A stretch of 64,000 bases of DNA from Plectosphaerella cucumerina (Eukaryota; Ascomycota; Sordariomycetes; Glomerellales; Plectosphaerellaceae). Both the position numbers and the translations under genes were made by a program. Below are positions 44,997-55,541 of the stretch, piece after piece. The notes beneath the pieces are model-generated. The model had not been told where the DNA came from and did no database searches. It saw only the letters and a list, made by a program, of their open reading frames with translations. The DNA is taken from the NCBI GenBank assembly GCA_020746995.1, contig JAGPXD010000001.1, positions 4,836,001 to 4,900,000 on the forward strand, read 5' to 3'. Within the stretch, counting starts at the first letter, position 1, and each line of letters starts with the position of its first letter.

Positions 44997-47258
44997 ATGG
45001 CAGAGGGCAGCACAACGTCATCTCTGACCTCGCAGACCCTCAGTTTTGTTCCTGGAATGGCTGCGCAGCTCCCCCGACAGACTGGCGCGGTGGACGTCAG
45101 CGCCTTTCTCGAGGCACTCAACCCGGCGAACAGGCATACCTTCCTGCAGCCGCCGCCCTCCATCCCGACCGGCTCTCTGCAGATCGTCAAGGACACCCTC
45201 GATGCGTTTGCCGGACAGATCAGCGACGAGCAGCTGCAGAGGTTGAAGCTGGAGAACAAGAACAAGAAGCGCAAGAGACCCGAAGGACCGAGCACTGAGG
45301 TGCTGAAAATCCGCAAGGTTCACCTGGATGGCTTTGAGACCGGCCAGGTCTGGCAGCAAGCCAGGAGGATCATCCAGAGCGCACTGGCGCACTCCGAGGA
45401 AGCCCTCCTGGAGCTTGTCGAGCGGGACGAGGTGGTGATCGACGATGACGAGGAGGATGATGAGGACGTCTCGGAGCCTGAAGAAACCGAGCTGGCGTCC
45501 ACCTCTGGCGAGGAAGATGGCGAGGATGTTGAAAGCCTCGAGGGTGACGACTCGGAGCTGGAGGATGACATCGAAGAGGACGGAGTTGACGTTGCATCCG
45601 ACGATGAGGAGGAGACGTTCGGGGACCTGGGATCCGGCGACGAGGAGATGGAGGATGGCGAGGAGGAAGAGGAGGACGACGATGACGACGAAGATGAAGA
45701 CGATGTTGGCGAGTTCGTCGAGGACCCCCACGGACTCAACGACGGCTTCTTCTCGATAGACGACTTCAACAAGCAGACGCAATGGTTCGAAGAGCAGGAC
45801 GCCAAGGGAGACCCGAATACGGACGCTGTCAGCGACGAGGAAGAGATCAACTGGGACGTCGACCCCCTGGATGCCAAGGCCTCAAAGAGCGGCAAGTCCT
45901 CAAAACTGGACAAGGCCGATGTCGACGGCGAAGAGTTCGGATTCGACCAGGAAGAGGACGACGACGATGAGGAGGAGGAGGACGGGCCGACCTTTGGCAA
46001 CATGGACCTCAACGCCCCCGAGGGCGACAGCGAGGACGAGGCCATGGGCGACGATGACGAGGAAGATGTCGAGAACAACGCCAACAATGTCTTCTACAAG
46101 GACTTCTTCGCGCCGCCGCCGCGGAAAGCCTCCAAGGACAAGAAGGGAAAGAACGTCCGCTTCAAGACCAAGCCCATCCAGGAGGAGGATGTCGAGCGGG
46201 CCATGAAGGACATCCGGCGCGATCTCTTTGAGGACGAGTCCGATATTGGGGAGGACTCGGACGACGTCCTGTCCGACGTCTCGGCTGGAGAGCCGCGCTC
46301 GCGTCGCTCGGCACACGAGCGCCGGCAAGCCAAGCTCTCGGAGGAGATCCGCAAGCTCGAGGCCGCGGCCGTCGCCAAGAGGGAGTGGGCCATGTCCGGA
46401 GAGGCCACCGCCGTCGACCGGCCCGTCAACTCTCTGCTGGACGAGCAGCTCGACTTTGAGCATGCCGGCAAGCCTATCCCCGTCATCACGCAGGAGATCA
46501 CCGACAGCATCGAGGAGCTCATCAAGCGCCGCATTTTGGCACAGGAGTTCGACGAGGTCCTCCGCCGCCGTCCAGACGCTGCCAGCGTTGCCGCGGGTAC
46601 GCGGCGCGGCCTGGTCGAGGTCGACGACACGAAGAGCAGCAAGGGTCTGGCGGAGATCTACGAGGACGAGCACCAGAAGAACCTGGACCCCGACGGCTTC
46701 GTCTCCAAGGCGGACGAAAAAACACAAAAGGAGGAGGCCGAGGTCGCCCGCATGTGGAAGGACCTCAACGCCACGCTTGACTCGTTGAGCAGCTGGCAAT
46801 ACCGTCCTCGCCCGCAGGAGCCGACACTCAACGTCGTCACGGACGCGGCCACCATCACCATGGAGGACGCACAGCCGTCCACGGCCGCGGGCGTTGCCGG
46901 TGGAGACAGCGCCCTGGCGCCGCAAGAGGTGTACAAGGCGGGCGGTGCCACCGGCAAGGACAACGTGCAGAAGGGCGAGGTTGTCGCCAAGAGCGGTCTG
47001 CCGGTGGCGCGGGCCGAGATGTCACGCGAGGACAAGCAGAGGCGGAGGAGGCGCGAGAAGGAGCGCATCCGCAAGGCGGGCGCCGATGCCAACGGCAAGA
47101 AGCCGGTCAGCAAGCGCGCACAGATGGAGAAGCAGACCATGGCGGACCTCAAGAAGGGTGGCGTCAAGGTCATCAACCGCAAGGGCGAGGTCGTCGACAT
47201 GGCCGGCAACAAGGCCAAGGCGGAGCACAAGACGTCGAGCAGCAGCTTCAAGCTGTGA
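44997..47258 (+). CDS. MPP10: U3 snoRNP protein Mpp10 (SSU processome)
   Basis: Component of the small-subunit processome; it binds Imp3 and Imp4 and is needed for the early 18S cleavages A0-A2 in the nucleolus. Single exon of 753 codons. The ATG at 44997 sits in an optimal context and gives MAEGSTTSSLTSQTLSF; an in-frame upstream start at 44883 would add non-conserved residues. After an N-terminal helical part, a very acidic region runs from about residue 140 to 400 (long Asp/Glu runs), with embedded Mpp10 blocks: FVEDPHGLNDGFFSIDDFN, NNVFYKDFFAPP and RKASKDKKGKNVRFK. The conserved C-terminal core has RRSAHERRQAKLSEEIRKLE, RPVNSLLDEQLDFEHAGKP and IEELIKRRILAQEFDEVLRR. A Lys/Arg-rich tail follows (RRRREKERIRKAG). 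A CCAAT cluster lies upstream. Size fits the family. Confidence 0.95.
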   Translation: MAEGSTTSSLTSQTLSFVPGMAAQLPRQTGAVDVSAFLEALNPANRHTFLQPPPSIPTGSLQIVKDTLDAFAGQISDEQLQRLKLENKNKKRKRPEGPSTEVLKIRKVHLDGFETGQVWQQARRIIQSALAHSEEALLELVERDEVVIDDDEEDDEDVSEPEETELASTSGEEDGEDVESLEGDDSELEDDIEEDGVDVASDDEEETFGDLGSGDEEMEDGEEEEEDDDDDEDEDDVGEFVEDPHGLNDGFFSIDDFNKQTQWFEEQDAKGDPNTDAVSDEEEINWDVDPLDAKASKSGKSSKLDKADVDGEEFGFDQEEDDDDEEEEDGPTFGNMDLNAPEGDSEDEAMGDDDEEDVENNANNVFYKDFFAPPPRKASKDKKGKNVRFKTKPIQEEDVERAMKDIRRDLFEDESDIGEDSDDVLSDVSAGEPRSRRSAHERRQAKLSEEIRKLEAAAVAKREWAMSGEATAVDRPVNSLLDEQLDFEHAGKPIPVITQEITDSIEELIKRRILAQEFDEVLRRRPDAASVAAGTRRGLVEVDDTKSSKGLAEIYEDEHQKNLDPDGFVSKADEKTQKEEAEVARMWKDLNATLDSLSSWQYRPRPQEPTLNVVTDAATITMEDAQPSTAAGVAGGDSALAPQEVYKAGGATGKDNVQKGEVVAKSGLPVARAEMSREDKQRRRRREKERIRKAGADANGKKPVSKRAQMEKQTMADLKKGGVKVINRKGEVVDMAGNKAKAEHKTSSSSFKL

Positions 47259-48144
47259 GGTTCGGGCATGTAAAATTTCATAGTCATCCAATGCATAGCA
47301 CCGCGCCACCTTGGAGCGTAGGACGGGATTATTCGCATGCTGAATCGGACGTTCTCTTCCTCCGGCGGTCATCGGCGTGATGAGTCCTGTCATGAACACG
47401 GCACTGAGTCCCTACATCCGCCGATGCGGCTCGGAGGCCAAGCAGGCAGAGCAGCCCACCCGATGGGGACCATCTGCCACCCCGTTTGCCCAATGACCAT
47501 TGAGCCATAAAATGGTATTCGGTGGTCAGCGCCCAACCCAATTGGGGCTCACATGTCAATCAAGGCTGAAGGTGGGCGTGGAGGGCCAAGGGACAAGGGG
47601 TCATGCTGACAGGGCCCTCCGCTGTCGGAGGGGGAACTTCTCGCGAGACCGGGGGGAGGGATCTGATAGAGATCGCAGGCGCCGAACAGAATCCAGGGGC
47701 CCAGGGGCGGAAACCATAACCCCGCGGAATGTGTCATTGGTCAGATAGTGCCACGCGCAGAGTAATCGCACTGTGGCCTTGGTCGTTTGCGGGCCAATGC
47801 CAGCGCCAGAAACGGTCGCCGCTTACAGTGCGGCACCGTCCGGTTTTTACAAATCAGAATTTCCTTGACATCTCCGCTGGACAAAATCCTCCCATGCCCG
47901 CCCGCAGCCCGCAGCCGCTCGCCCCCAGTCACTTTCAGCGCCTTGGATAAACAGGACCCGAAGCGACCACCACCCCTCCGACGACCCCTCCCTCGTTTTT
48001 CCAACACCTGTTACCGAGCGCGAATTCGTGTCCCTTACACATCTCGACCTCATCCGCGAAGAGGCAAAAACCCGCGCCGACCACACGTCACAACTTCGAC
48101 CCTCGAGATACCCCGCGCTTCCTACGCAAGGCCAGTCGCCAACA
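47259..48144. other. Intergenic, 0.9 kb
   Basis: 3' end of MPP10 and promoter plus leader of DRE2. An upstream in-frame ATG at 48028 would add 39 residues to DRE2 and is not favoured. Nothing else recognised. Confidence 0.55.
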
Positions 48145-49351
48145 ATGGCTCCCTCCTTCGTGACCATCGACACGGCGGACGACCTGGACTTCTCGCCCGT
48201 CTCCTTCGGCAATGCCACCTCCAACGGCGCCATCAACGGCTCCTCGTCCGGCCGGACCCTCCTCCTCGCCCCCCCGAGCATCGCCTCCCACCCGGACGCC
48301 CTGACGACCGTCCTCGCCTCCCACCCCCGGTCCACGACGGACCTCCAGATGCTCGACCGCCTCTCCGCGGGCTTCGTCTCCCTCCCCGACGCCACATACG
48401 ACCTCGTCCTCGTCCTCTCCGACGCCGACGGCTCCCGGACCGAGTCCACACCCCTCCTCCTCAGCGACCGCAACCTCTTCGCCAAGATCGCCGAAGCCCT
48501 CCGCCCCGCCGGCACCCTGCGAGGCCAGGGCGTCAACGCCGCCGCCCTCATCCAGGACAAGGCTGTCACGAGAGAGGCCGTCCTCGCCGGCCTCGTCGCC
48601 GGCGCCGACGGCTTCACCAAGCCCGACTACGGCGCGCAGGGCGAGAGCGTCAGCCTTGGCCTGCGGTTCGGGAAGAACAAGAAGACGAACGTCGACGACG
48701 CCGTGTCGCTCGGCTCCAAGCCCGCCGCGGCGGTTGCCCCGGCGCCCGCTGTCAAGAGCACCCCGGCTGGCGTGGGCTTCATCGATCTTGACGACGACTT
48801 TGACGATGACGAACTCATTGACGAGGACACTCTGCTCACGGAGGAGGACCTGAAGAGGACTGTGAACATGCGTACGTCATACCCCACTATCTCAGACTGG
48901 CGAAATACTGACAATTGCAGCCCCGGAGTGCGCTCCCAAGGCCGGCAAGCGTCGTCGCGCGTGCAAGGTATGTCTGCTCCTCTCCGCACTTACAAAACAT
49001 CCACTGACTCCTTCCAGGACTGCACATGTGGTCTCGCCGAGCGCCTCGCCGCGGAGGACGCCACCAAGCGCGCCGATGCCGATGCCAAGCTCCAGGCTAT
49101 CCAGAAGGCCAAGCCCGTCACCCTCGGCCTCGACGACCTCACCGAGGTCGACTTCACCGTGGAGGGCAAGACCGGCTCATGCGGCAACTGTTCCCTGGGT
49201 GATGCGTACGTCCAATCCCCACTTCCGCCCTCTGACGCACGACTAACACCCGTAATATAGTTTCCGCTGCGACGGCTGCCCATACATCGGCATGCCCTCC
49301 TGGAAGCCCGGCGAGCAGGTCAGGTTCGACAACCTCGAGGTCCAGCTATAA
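48145..49351 (+). CDS. DRE2: Cytosolic Fe-S assembly protein Dre2 (anamorsin/CIAPIN1)
   Basis: Electron carrier of the cytosolic iron-sulfur assembly pathway; it takes electrons from Tah18 (NADPH diflavin reductase). Exons 48145-48871, 48921-48967, 49018-49205 and 49261-49351 give 350 aa. The N-terminal methyltransferase-like fold is degenerate, as in all Dre2. The linker holds the conserved VGFIDLDDDFDDDELIDEDT and LLTEEDLKR. The [2Fe-2S] motif spans an intron: CAPKAGKRRRACKDCTC, i.e. Cys-x11-Cys-x2-Cys-x-Cys. The second cluster motif is CGNCSLGDAFRCDGC (Cys-x2-Cys-x7-Cys-x2-Cys), also split by an intron, then PYIGMPSWKPGEQVRF. All eight cysteines are present, so the gene is intact. It is tail to tail with KEX1. 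Confidence 0.97.
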
Positions 49352-49862
49352 AGGGCGTCTCGTCATCCACATCATTTTGCGTTTGGGGCCCTCACTCTTA
49401 TAGGCGATCACGGCGTTACGGCGGAAGGGTTCATACACGACTACTACTACTACTGGCGCAGGCTTCCACGGGATACACCAAAGCCGGCGGCGGTCGGGGA
49501 GCGGCATACGGAACGGTTCAAGGCATACCACGGGTGCGGCACTTAGACTAGAGAGCGGAAATACCAGAGAGAGCAAATGAGAATGCAATGAATTTTCTTC
49601 CAACGCACGATACAATAACTGGGCGGTCCGTCCCGCGTCTAACTTCTGGAGCCTGGGTGTCAATGGCGGCGCGCTTCCGAAGAGGGGGAAACAATTTCAT
49701 TACCGGTCCCGAGTCCCTAGATCCGTACTCCGTCCGATTTACCCATGTTGTCGCCGGCCATAAAACGTCACCAGCCATACACCGGACTACAGGATATTTG
49801 GGAACCTGAAAGGAGTGATATCGCAAAGAGCGTGCCGATGGCAGGTTGAACTCCCGCCCGCT
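49352..49862. other. Intergenic between convergent DRE2 and KEX1
   Basis: Contains both 3' UTRs. A short (ACT)n run is at about 49441-49455. Nothing else seen. Confidence 0.6.
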
Positions 49863-51834
49863 TTACCGCCTGGACGAGCTGCCCGCCCCTCTCGTAGGCC
49901 TCTTCTCGTCCTCGTCGTCGCTGTCGTCGGCCCTGAACGCCTCCTTATCGACGGTCGGCGTCGCGACATGCAGATCATCCAGCTCGCTCTCGTCAAAGTC
50001 GCCCGTCTCCACATCGCGCGCCGGTCCCCTCTCCTGGAAGCGATCGATGGCGCGAGGGCCGCCAGAACGGTGGCTCTCGCCGCCGGCGATGCCCTGGTAG
50101 CCGTGCCTCTTGCGCCTCTCGCGCCAGATATACCAGCCCCAGATGCCCGCGGCGATGATGACGATGACCAGCACGATCGAGCCGGACCTGTAGTAGGCGT
50201 CCCACTTGGCTTGGTCAACCTTGCTCTTCGTGTCCGTGTCAGCGCCTTCGGGTGTCGTGTGGTTGGCGACGATGTCACCCTCGACGAAGGAGTCATGAGG
50301 CAGCTGGCCGGCCATCTCAATGTCGACGCCCATGATGCGGTTCAGCATATCCTGAGACCGACGGGGCCAGTCGAAGGGGACCATGTGCGAAGCCTCGTTG
50401 AAGAGCACGTAAGTCAGGTTGCGCGCCTCTTGCCAGAATCCGGCATCACCTCCTTCGAAAGTCCAGTTGCGCCGGGGCGCTTGCTGGTCATTGCCAATGT
50501 CCCAGCCCTTGCCACCGTTCCAGCTCATGCCCTTGACGAACTCCTCAGTGCCAAGGTGGTTGCAGATGAGGTCCTCGGCGCCGGAGAAGAGGGTGATGGA
50601 AGTCTTGCTTAGGATATCCGGAAGAAGGTCAACTGCGGGCACCGAGTTGTGTGCTCGGAAAGCCGATCCAACTGCACCATTGCACTCCTTCCAGCCGGTC
50701 GATTTATCCGAGCTGATGTGGAGTGCGGTGGTGACATCCCGTCTCCGGAGGTACTTTGTGACGTCGGGCAGGTCTGGGGGCCAGTTCATGCCGCAGGAAG
50801 GGTAGGTGTCCCTCAGGCGGACATCGTACATGTTGAAGCACTGTCGCTTGCCTGAGCTGTTGATCGAGGCGGTCGTCTCAAGGAAGTCCTGGAGGACAGA
50901 CTCGCAGGAGCCCACGTCGATCTTGACGCCCTCGGCAAGTTTCTGCTTGCAGATGCGCAGCTGCTGCTCCAGCTTCTTCGCCTCGTCTGAGCCCTGGTGC
51001 AGGAGACCCTTCTCGTAGGCAAAGGATAGGTAGGCTTCGTACTGCTCTTTGGGCGCAATCCATCCGTTTCCGATGATGAGGCCCTTGAGGTTCCACTTGT
51101 CGGGGTTGTTCTCGTTCCTGTCGAGGATGTGTTTCGCAATGTACGGGATGTGCTGACCAGCGTAGGACTCTCCGGCAAAGTAGAGCTGGTCGTCAGGGTC
51201 AGTCTTGTTGCAATGCAATGCTGGGAGGTTCTCGTTGGCAACATACCTCGTCCTGCTTGTACTGGGGGAAGAGTTCGAACCAAGTCTCGAGGAGCTTCAC
51301 AAACTCGGCCGCCATCTCGTCCAGTTCGTGGAGGTACGAGTTCGTGTCGACGTAGCTGAAACCCGTGCCGACGGGGTTGTCCACGAAGAGGAGGTTCGCG
51401 AACTGGTTCCAGGTACCGTTGTTGTAGACAAGGTTCTCTCCATCGACGCGGTAGGGGCCGACCTCCATGAGGGCGCCATCCTCAGAACTGCAGCCAGGGC
51501 CGCCGTTGAGCCAGACGACTGTCCTCTGGCGGTCGGCGATGTGCTGGTTCTCAAAGTGCCAGAAGAAGAGGTTGCCATTGTGTTCTGCGTCGACTTCGAT
51601 GTGTCTGTTCACGTCGCATAGTCAGCATCTCGTCGCTCTCCCTTGTTCCTCGGTGCGACTCGGCTCAACGTACCCAGCATGCATCTTGATCGGTGGCTCG
51701 GCCGGGGCGCCTGGCAGGTTCCGGACAAAGTAGTCGGCAGCGCTCTTTGCCGTGGCCACAGGTGCCCATGGCAAGGCGAGAAAGAGGCCGCCAGCCAACC
51801 GCTTCAGCGGCGGCAGAGATGATAGCACCGCCAT
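49863..51834 (-). CDS. KEX1: Kex1-type serine carboxypeptidase (trans-Golgi)
   Basis: Processing carboxypeptidase that trims C-terminal Lys/Arg after Kex2 cleavage in the late Golgi. Exons on the minus strand are 51674-51834, 51247-51604 and 49863-51185, giving 613 aa. The signal peptide spans about 1-29 (LAGGLFLALPWAPVATAKS), then YFVRNLPGAPAEPPIKMHAG. S10-family sites are WLNGGPGCSSEDGALME (oxyanion hole), the nucleophile Ser180 in GESYAG (just after the second intron), Asp378 in SGAEDLICNHLG, and His440 in NEASHMVPFDWP. A luminal stalk leads to one membrane helix at about 507-527 (SIVLVIVIIAAGIWGWYIW). An acidic cytosolic tail ends EDEKRPTRGAGSSSRR. The TM anchor separates it from vacuolar carboxypeptidase Y. 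It shares an 812-bp divergent promoter region with SFM1. Confidence 0.97.
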
Positions 51835-52646
51835 GGCGCAAGGAGCTTTGCTTCTTCGAATATGCTCCGCGGGGCCAGGGGGCTGGGTTATGGCTCAGAG
51901 CTGCAAAGTGGCCGCCTGTTATATCGCAGGCATGGAGGGAGCCTGGATCCGAAGGACAGGCGTGCGTTGATAGAAAATGGAGAGGAAGAGAGTTGACAAT
52001 GGAAGAGCCGGGACGTCCAGGCTGAGTCCGCCCAGAGCTGCGAGGTGGAATAAGCAAGGGACAGTTGAAAGGTGGCCGTTGACCGCGCGGACCTCGGACG
52101 GCCCCCACCACAGGTTTCATGCCTGATTCGGACTAGCTCTCCCCGATAAATCCGCACGCTAATTGGATTGGTCTCAAGTGGAGGATCTCCCTCGGTGGTG
52201 TTACAGTCTGGTGGATAAAGGATCGTATTTAACACATGGCCCAATTGTTCTTTCCTACAGTTAGCTAAACGTTATTTGAGGTAAGTGCGATCCAAAAGGG
52301 GGCCGAATGGGCATCTGGAGGTGTGAATAGGGACGTCGCCCTGGGATCTGGGGTGAGCAAGAACAGACATGGAACTCAGATTGGTGCCCAGGACTTGCGA
52401 CGGGAAACATTTGTCTCGCACGGGCCGGTCGTTTTTCTGCTTCAATAAGCATCTAAGAAAGTTCAATTTGGGCCAGGTGTCGAGCAGCGTGCTAACAGTT
52501 CGGTACTTGCTTTGGTGGTGATAAGTGGAAGCTCCAATTGGACGGCTCCATCTTCTAGCATGGGCAAATTTCTTGACGGGGACGACTCACTCACACCCAG
52601 CTCGTTGCCTCCAATACAACAACAACAACACGACAAGTTCTTCAAA
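51835..52646. promoter_or_regulatory. Divergent promoter region KEX1/SFM1
   Basis: Between the two start codons (812 bp). On the KEX1 strand a double CCAATCCAAT lies at 52162-52171, and a palindromic CCAATTGG lies at 52534-52541, about 106 bp before the SFM1 start. A CAA repeat (ACAACAACAAC) is in the SFM1 leader at about 52617-52630. Which gene each CCAAT serves is inference from position. Confidence 0.5.
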
Positions 52647-53478
52647 ATGGCCGGCGGAAAGACTTACATTGTCGAGCACCTCGACCCCGAGCTCGGCCCC
52701 TGGTCTGAGCTCGAGTACATTGCGATCGCCAAGGAATCTCACCAGGCCAACGCCACCTTCATCCTCTCTTCTCTGCCCGCCGACTTCAAGGTCCCCGCGA
52801 AGCTGCAGGAGGTGCCTGCCTTCAAGGCCGAGAACAGGGGCGTGGAAGAACTGTACGCGGCCGACAAGTCCAGGGTGTGCCTCCTCGACCCGGCCGCCGC
52901 CAGCGACCTGTGCCCTGAGGACGGAGACAAGTTCGACGTCTTCCTGTTTGGAGGAATTTTGGGTATGCCTTGCTTCCCTTTCTGGAGAATCAACGATGGC
53001 TAATTGAAGCAACAGGAGATGACCCGCCTCGTGGTGAGTAGTGGTGGCCGGCCTCGGCCGTGACGATGCTAACATGACAAGACCGCACCTCGGAGCTGAG
53101 GAAGAAGGGCTTTGAGGGCAGGAGACTTGGTCCCAAGCAGATGACGACCGATACTGCTGTCCGGGTGACCCGGCTAGTGGTTGATGGAAAAAGTACACTT
53201 GCCGTATCCTTAGCCCATCCATGGATGCAATTTGAGCTAACGGCAAAACAGCCGAGCTGGACAAAGTCCCTTACTTTGACTACCCCGAGCTGAAGTTTAA
53301 CGAGCACGAGAGCACGCAGATGCCTTTCCGCTACGTCACCGGGGAGGATGGCGCCCCTATCATGCCAGAGGTATGTACATGCACTAAGGAGCCACAGAGT
53401 TGCCAAGCTAACATGGCACAGGGCATGATGGCGCTGATTGAGAAGGATGGTGACAAGGGTATTGATGACATGATTTGA
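52647..53478 (+). CDS. SFM1: Protein arginine methyltransferase Sfm1 (SPOUT fold)
   Basis: SPOUT-family methyltransferase which in yeast mono-methylates an arginine of ribosomal protein uS3. Exons 52647-52962, 53016-53033, 53082-53192, 53252-53370 and 53422-53478 give 206 aa, the family length. Landmarks are YIVEHLDPELGPWSELEYIA at the N-terminus and FDVFLFGGILGDDPPRDRTS (the knot glycine motif), assembled across two introns and an 18-nt exon coding GDDPPR plus split codons. RRLGPKQMTTDTAVRVTRLV and LDKVPYFDYPEL follow. The remaining junctions are GGAAAAA/GTACAC ... CAG/CCGAG and CCAGAG/GTATGT ... CAG/GGCATG. The C-terminus is IEKDGDKGIDDMI. In-frame continuity through five exons supports the model. 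Its place beside KEX1 has no evident functional meaning. Confidence 0.93.
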
Positions 53479-53630
53479 AGATCATGAATAGAAAATGTCA
53501 CAAGTTCTGGCACAATGATTCGTAGAAAGTGTTGATTGCGCTACGCTACTGACTGACGCAATTTGGCTACGAAGACCTTATCCATACTCCTACAGCTCCC
53601 AACTCCTCGCACTGCGATTGGAATCCTTAA

Positions 53631-53928
53631 TTACACAGCGTCCAGGCGCTCCTTGGCGGACTCCTTGGCCTCCTCAGAGACGTTGGGGTTCTTGAGGGTA
53701 CTGTACCCGTCAGGTTATGGTCTTGAGAGTGGAAGGGGGTACTCACGCCTTGAGACCACCGGCAACGTTGCCAGGGTTCTTGTTCTCGTCGTCGCCCGCC
53801 TTGGGGACGTCGCCGCCGTTGAACTCGTTCTCGAGAACGGACTTGGAGTGCTGCTTGGACTCCTCGGAGGTGTTGGGGTTCTTGAGGTTGGCCTTGTGAC
53901 CGCCGGCGACCTGAGCTTCGGTAGGCAT
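53631..53928 (-). CDS. con-6: Conidiation-specific protein Con-6 homologue
   Basis: Small hydrophilic protein of the Neurospora Con-6 family, made late in conidiation and abundant in spores; function unknown. Exons 53747-53928 and 53631-53700 are joined across a 46-bp intron (GTGAGT ... TACAG), giving 83 aa. The two Con-6 repeats are clear: GGHKANLKNPNTSEESKQHS and, across the intron, GGLKATLKNPNVSEEAKESA, each followed by a Lys/Glu-rich helix. The protein has no cysteine, signal peptide or membrane segment, as expected of a LEA-like hydrophilin. A TATA element precedes it by about 130 bp, which suits a strongly induced gene. Confidence 0.95.
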
Positions 53929-55380
53929 GTTGATGGTGAGGTTTGGGGTGGGAAGAGGTGGTTGGTTGTGTGTGAGAGTGTGTGAGGCTTGTTGTAGATG
54001 GTTGCTGTGAGTGTTGATGAAGAGAAAGAAGCAGATTTGGAAGATGAGGATTACCTCTTCTTATACACATTCGTGCCTCCTGGATCGACTTTCGTCACCA
54101 TGGCATCGACGCAAGATCGTCCACCCGGCCATTGGCAGAGCAGTTTGCTCCATCACGGTTAGCTGCTGACAGCAGACGCGATGACGCTTGCTACCGATAC
54201 TGATCCCTTGTTTGCATCGATCCAGCTCCTGTCCAGTCGATGGAAGGGTAAACGCAGAATGCCATCAGCGCTGTCTCCCCGGTGAACCCCGCTCCCTTGT
54301 CCAGGTAGAGGTGATCGCCGCCGTCGTTGACGAGGAGGCTTCCGGCAAAAGCATCGAGTCGTGACGTGCTGGACATCTGAATGGAAGCCGATGGCAGACT
54401 GCGATCCTGAAGGCGAGCCTCGCCGCTTTACAGCTAAAGTGCCCCGTGTTAGACACAATGCCTCTGCCCGTGAAGCTTCAAGGCGCGACAGCCTCACAAT
54501 GTTAACACGGGCTTCCGTGCATGGTATCAGGGGAGCTACATTAGCGCCAGGGGAGGTTTCCCAATCGGAATGCTCGAGCCTGGGCGGGATCTGCTGTCAT
54601 GAGGAGCAGATGCTCCGCGGCGGTTGTCATGACTCCCATACCCATGCTGCTTGCTGGGTTTGTCGGGGTGATGCAAGATCCGGAGGCTCTTAATACAGAC
54701 TGTCGGCCAATCAAGGCTCTTGATGTGCCGTTTGAGAGACAAGCCGAGATGGTGAATCGCGACGGAAACACGCGAGAGGGGCCGATCGATTTCATCCCGA
54801 TCGTCCGCAGGGCGGAAACCGCCTTGGCTGGTGCCTGACCCCGGACTTTTGAGTCCTGGGGGAGGCTTTCAATCGGTTGTCTCAAGCGTCAGGCTATCCC
54901 GCAGTAAATGGCTGTCCATGGGCCGCTTGATGATTCATTGCTGGGATCATGATGTCAGCGAGCATTTGAGCACGGACGCGGCTATTTTGCTTCCATTTTC
55001 TGTCTCCCTTGGACTATCCGGGTGCAGATGGTTCTCAATTGGTGAGCACTAGCTATTGCGTCAACGGCGCCGTCATGCTGAGGTGGTGATGTTCATCTCG
55101 GAGTTGTCCGCCGCTTATTAGGGCTGTCACAAACCGAAAGCAACTTGGAGTCGATGGCCACTGAGCTAATGGGCGCCATGAGCAATTGGGTGGGGAATTG
55201 GAATGGAAGCCTTTGAAGTACATGACAGAGCTGGAGGAACGGGTGCTGAAAGCAGGGCTTTACTTGATGCACTGCCATCCGTCGTGGGATGATTCATATC
55301 GCGGCGTCATTGACAAAGGTCGAATATCCTGTGATAAGGTCGAAACGCAAATGCCGGGCAATAGCAAAAGGAAAGAAGCC
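53929..55380. other. Intergenic, 1.4 kb
   Basis: Promoter of con-6 at the left, the tRNA-like element at the right. A 61-codon minus-strand frame (54191-54376) has balanced composition but no known relative and is only a candidate. Nothing else recognised. Confidence 0.45.
54059..54065 (-). promoter_or_regulatory. TATA box of con-6
   Basis: TATAAGA on the minus strand, about 131 bp before the con-6 start codon, in a context free of other AT-rich words. Assigned by position and sequence only. Confidence 0.5.
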
Positions 55381-55387
55381 AAAAGAC

Positions 55388-55425
55388 CCCCTCCGGGCAT
55401 CCTGCTATACAAGAATCCGGAGGGG
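55388..55425 (-). terminator. Second hairpin with T run behind tRNA-like element
   Basis: Perfect 9-bp stem CCCCTCCGG/CCGGAGGGG with a 20-nt loop. On the minus strand it is followed within three bases by TTTT (55381-55384). It follows the first hairpin directly and has the form of a terminator or of a structured 3' end. Confidence 0.5.
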
Positions 55426-55428
55426 TAG

Positions 55429-55457
55429 AAAACCGCCCAGTTGAAGAGGGCGGTTTT
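55429..55457 (-). terminator. First hairpin ending in TTTT behind tRNA-like element
   Basis: Perfect 10-bp stem AAAACCGCCC/GGGCGGTTTT with a 9-nt loop, starting on the base after the tRNA-like part (minus strand). The 3' arm ends in TTTT (55429-55432), which could stop Pol III. Confidence 0.55.
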
Positions 55458-55541
55458 GCTCGCAGCGGGATTTGAACCGGCGCAGGCGCTGCACCAGTAG
55501 CGCAGCGGCTGTCGACTTAACCGCTGGGCCACCGACTGGCC
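55458..55541 (-). ncRNA. tRNA-like element with Pol III A and B boxes
   Basis: On the minus strand an A box TGGCCCAGCGG (55521-55531) and a B box GGTTCAAATCC (55468-55478) lie 42 nt apart, normal for a type 2 Pol III promoter. A strong stem CGCTGC/GCAGCG stands where the anticodon arm would be. It is not a working tRNA as it stands: the bases flanking the A box (CAGTCGG) do not pair with those after the T arm (TGCGAGC), and the T stem has a mismatch. Two perfect hairpins with T runs follow at once. It could be a tRNA-derived SINE, a decayed tRNA, or a structured Pol III transcript; copy number would tell. Confidence 0.5.

Noticed and set aside
45320..46087. 255-aa Ser-rich minus-strand ORF
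   Set aside because: Antisense of the Asp/Glu runs of MPP10.
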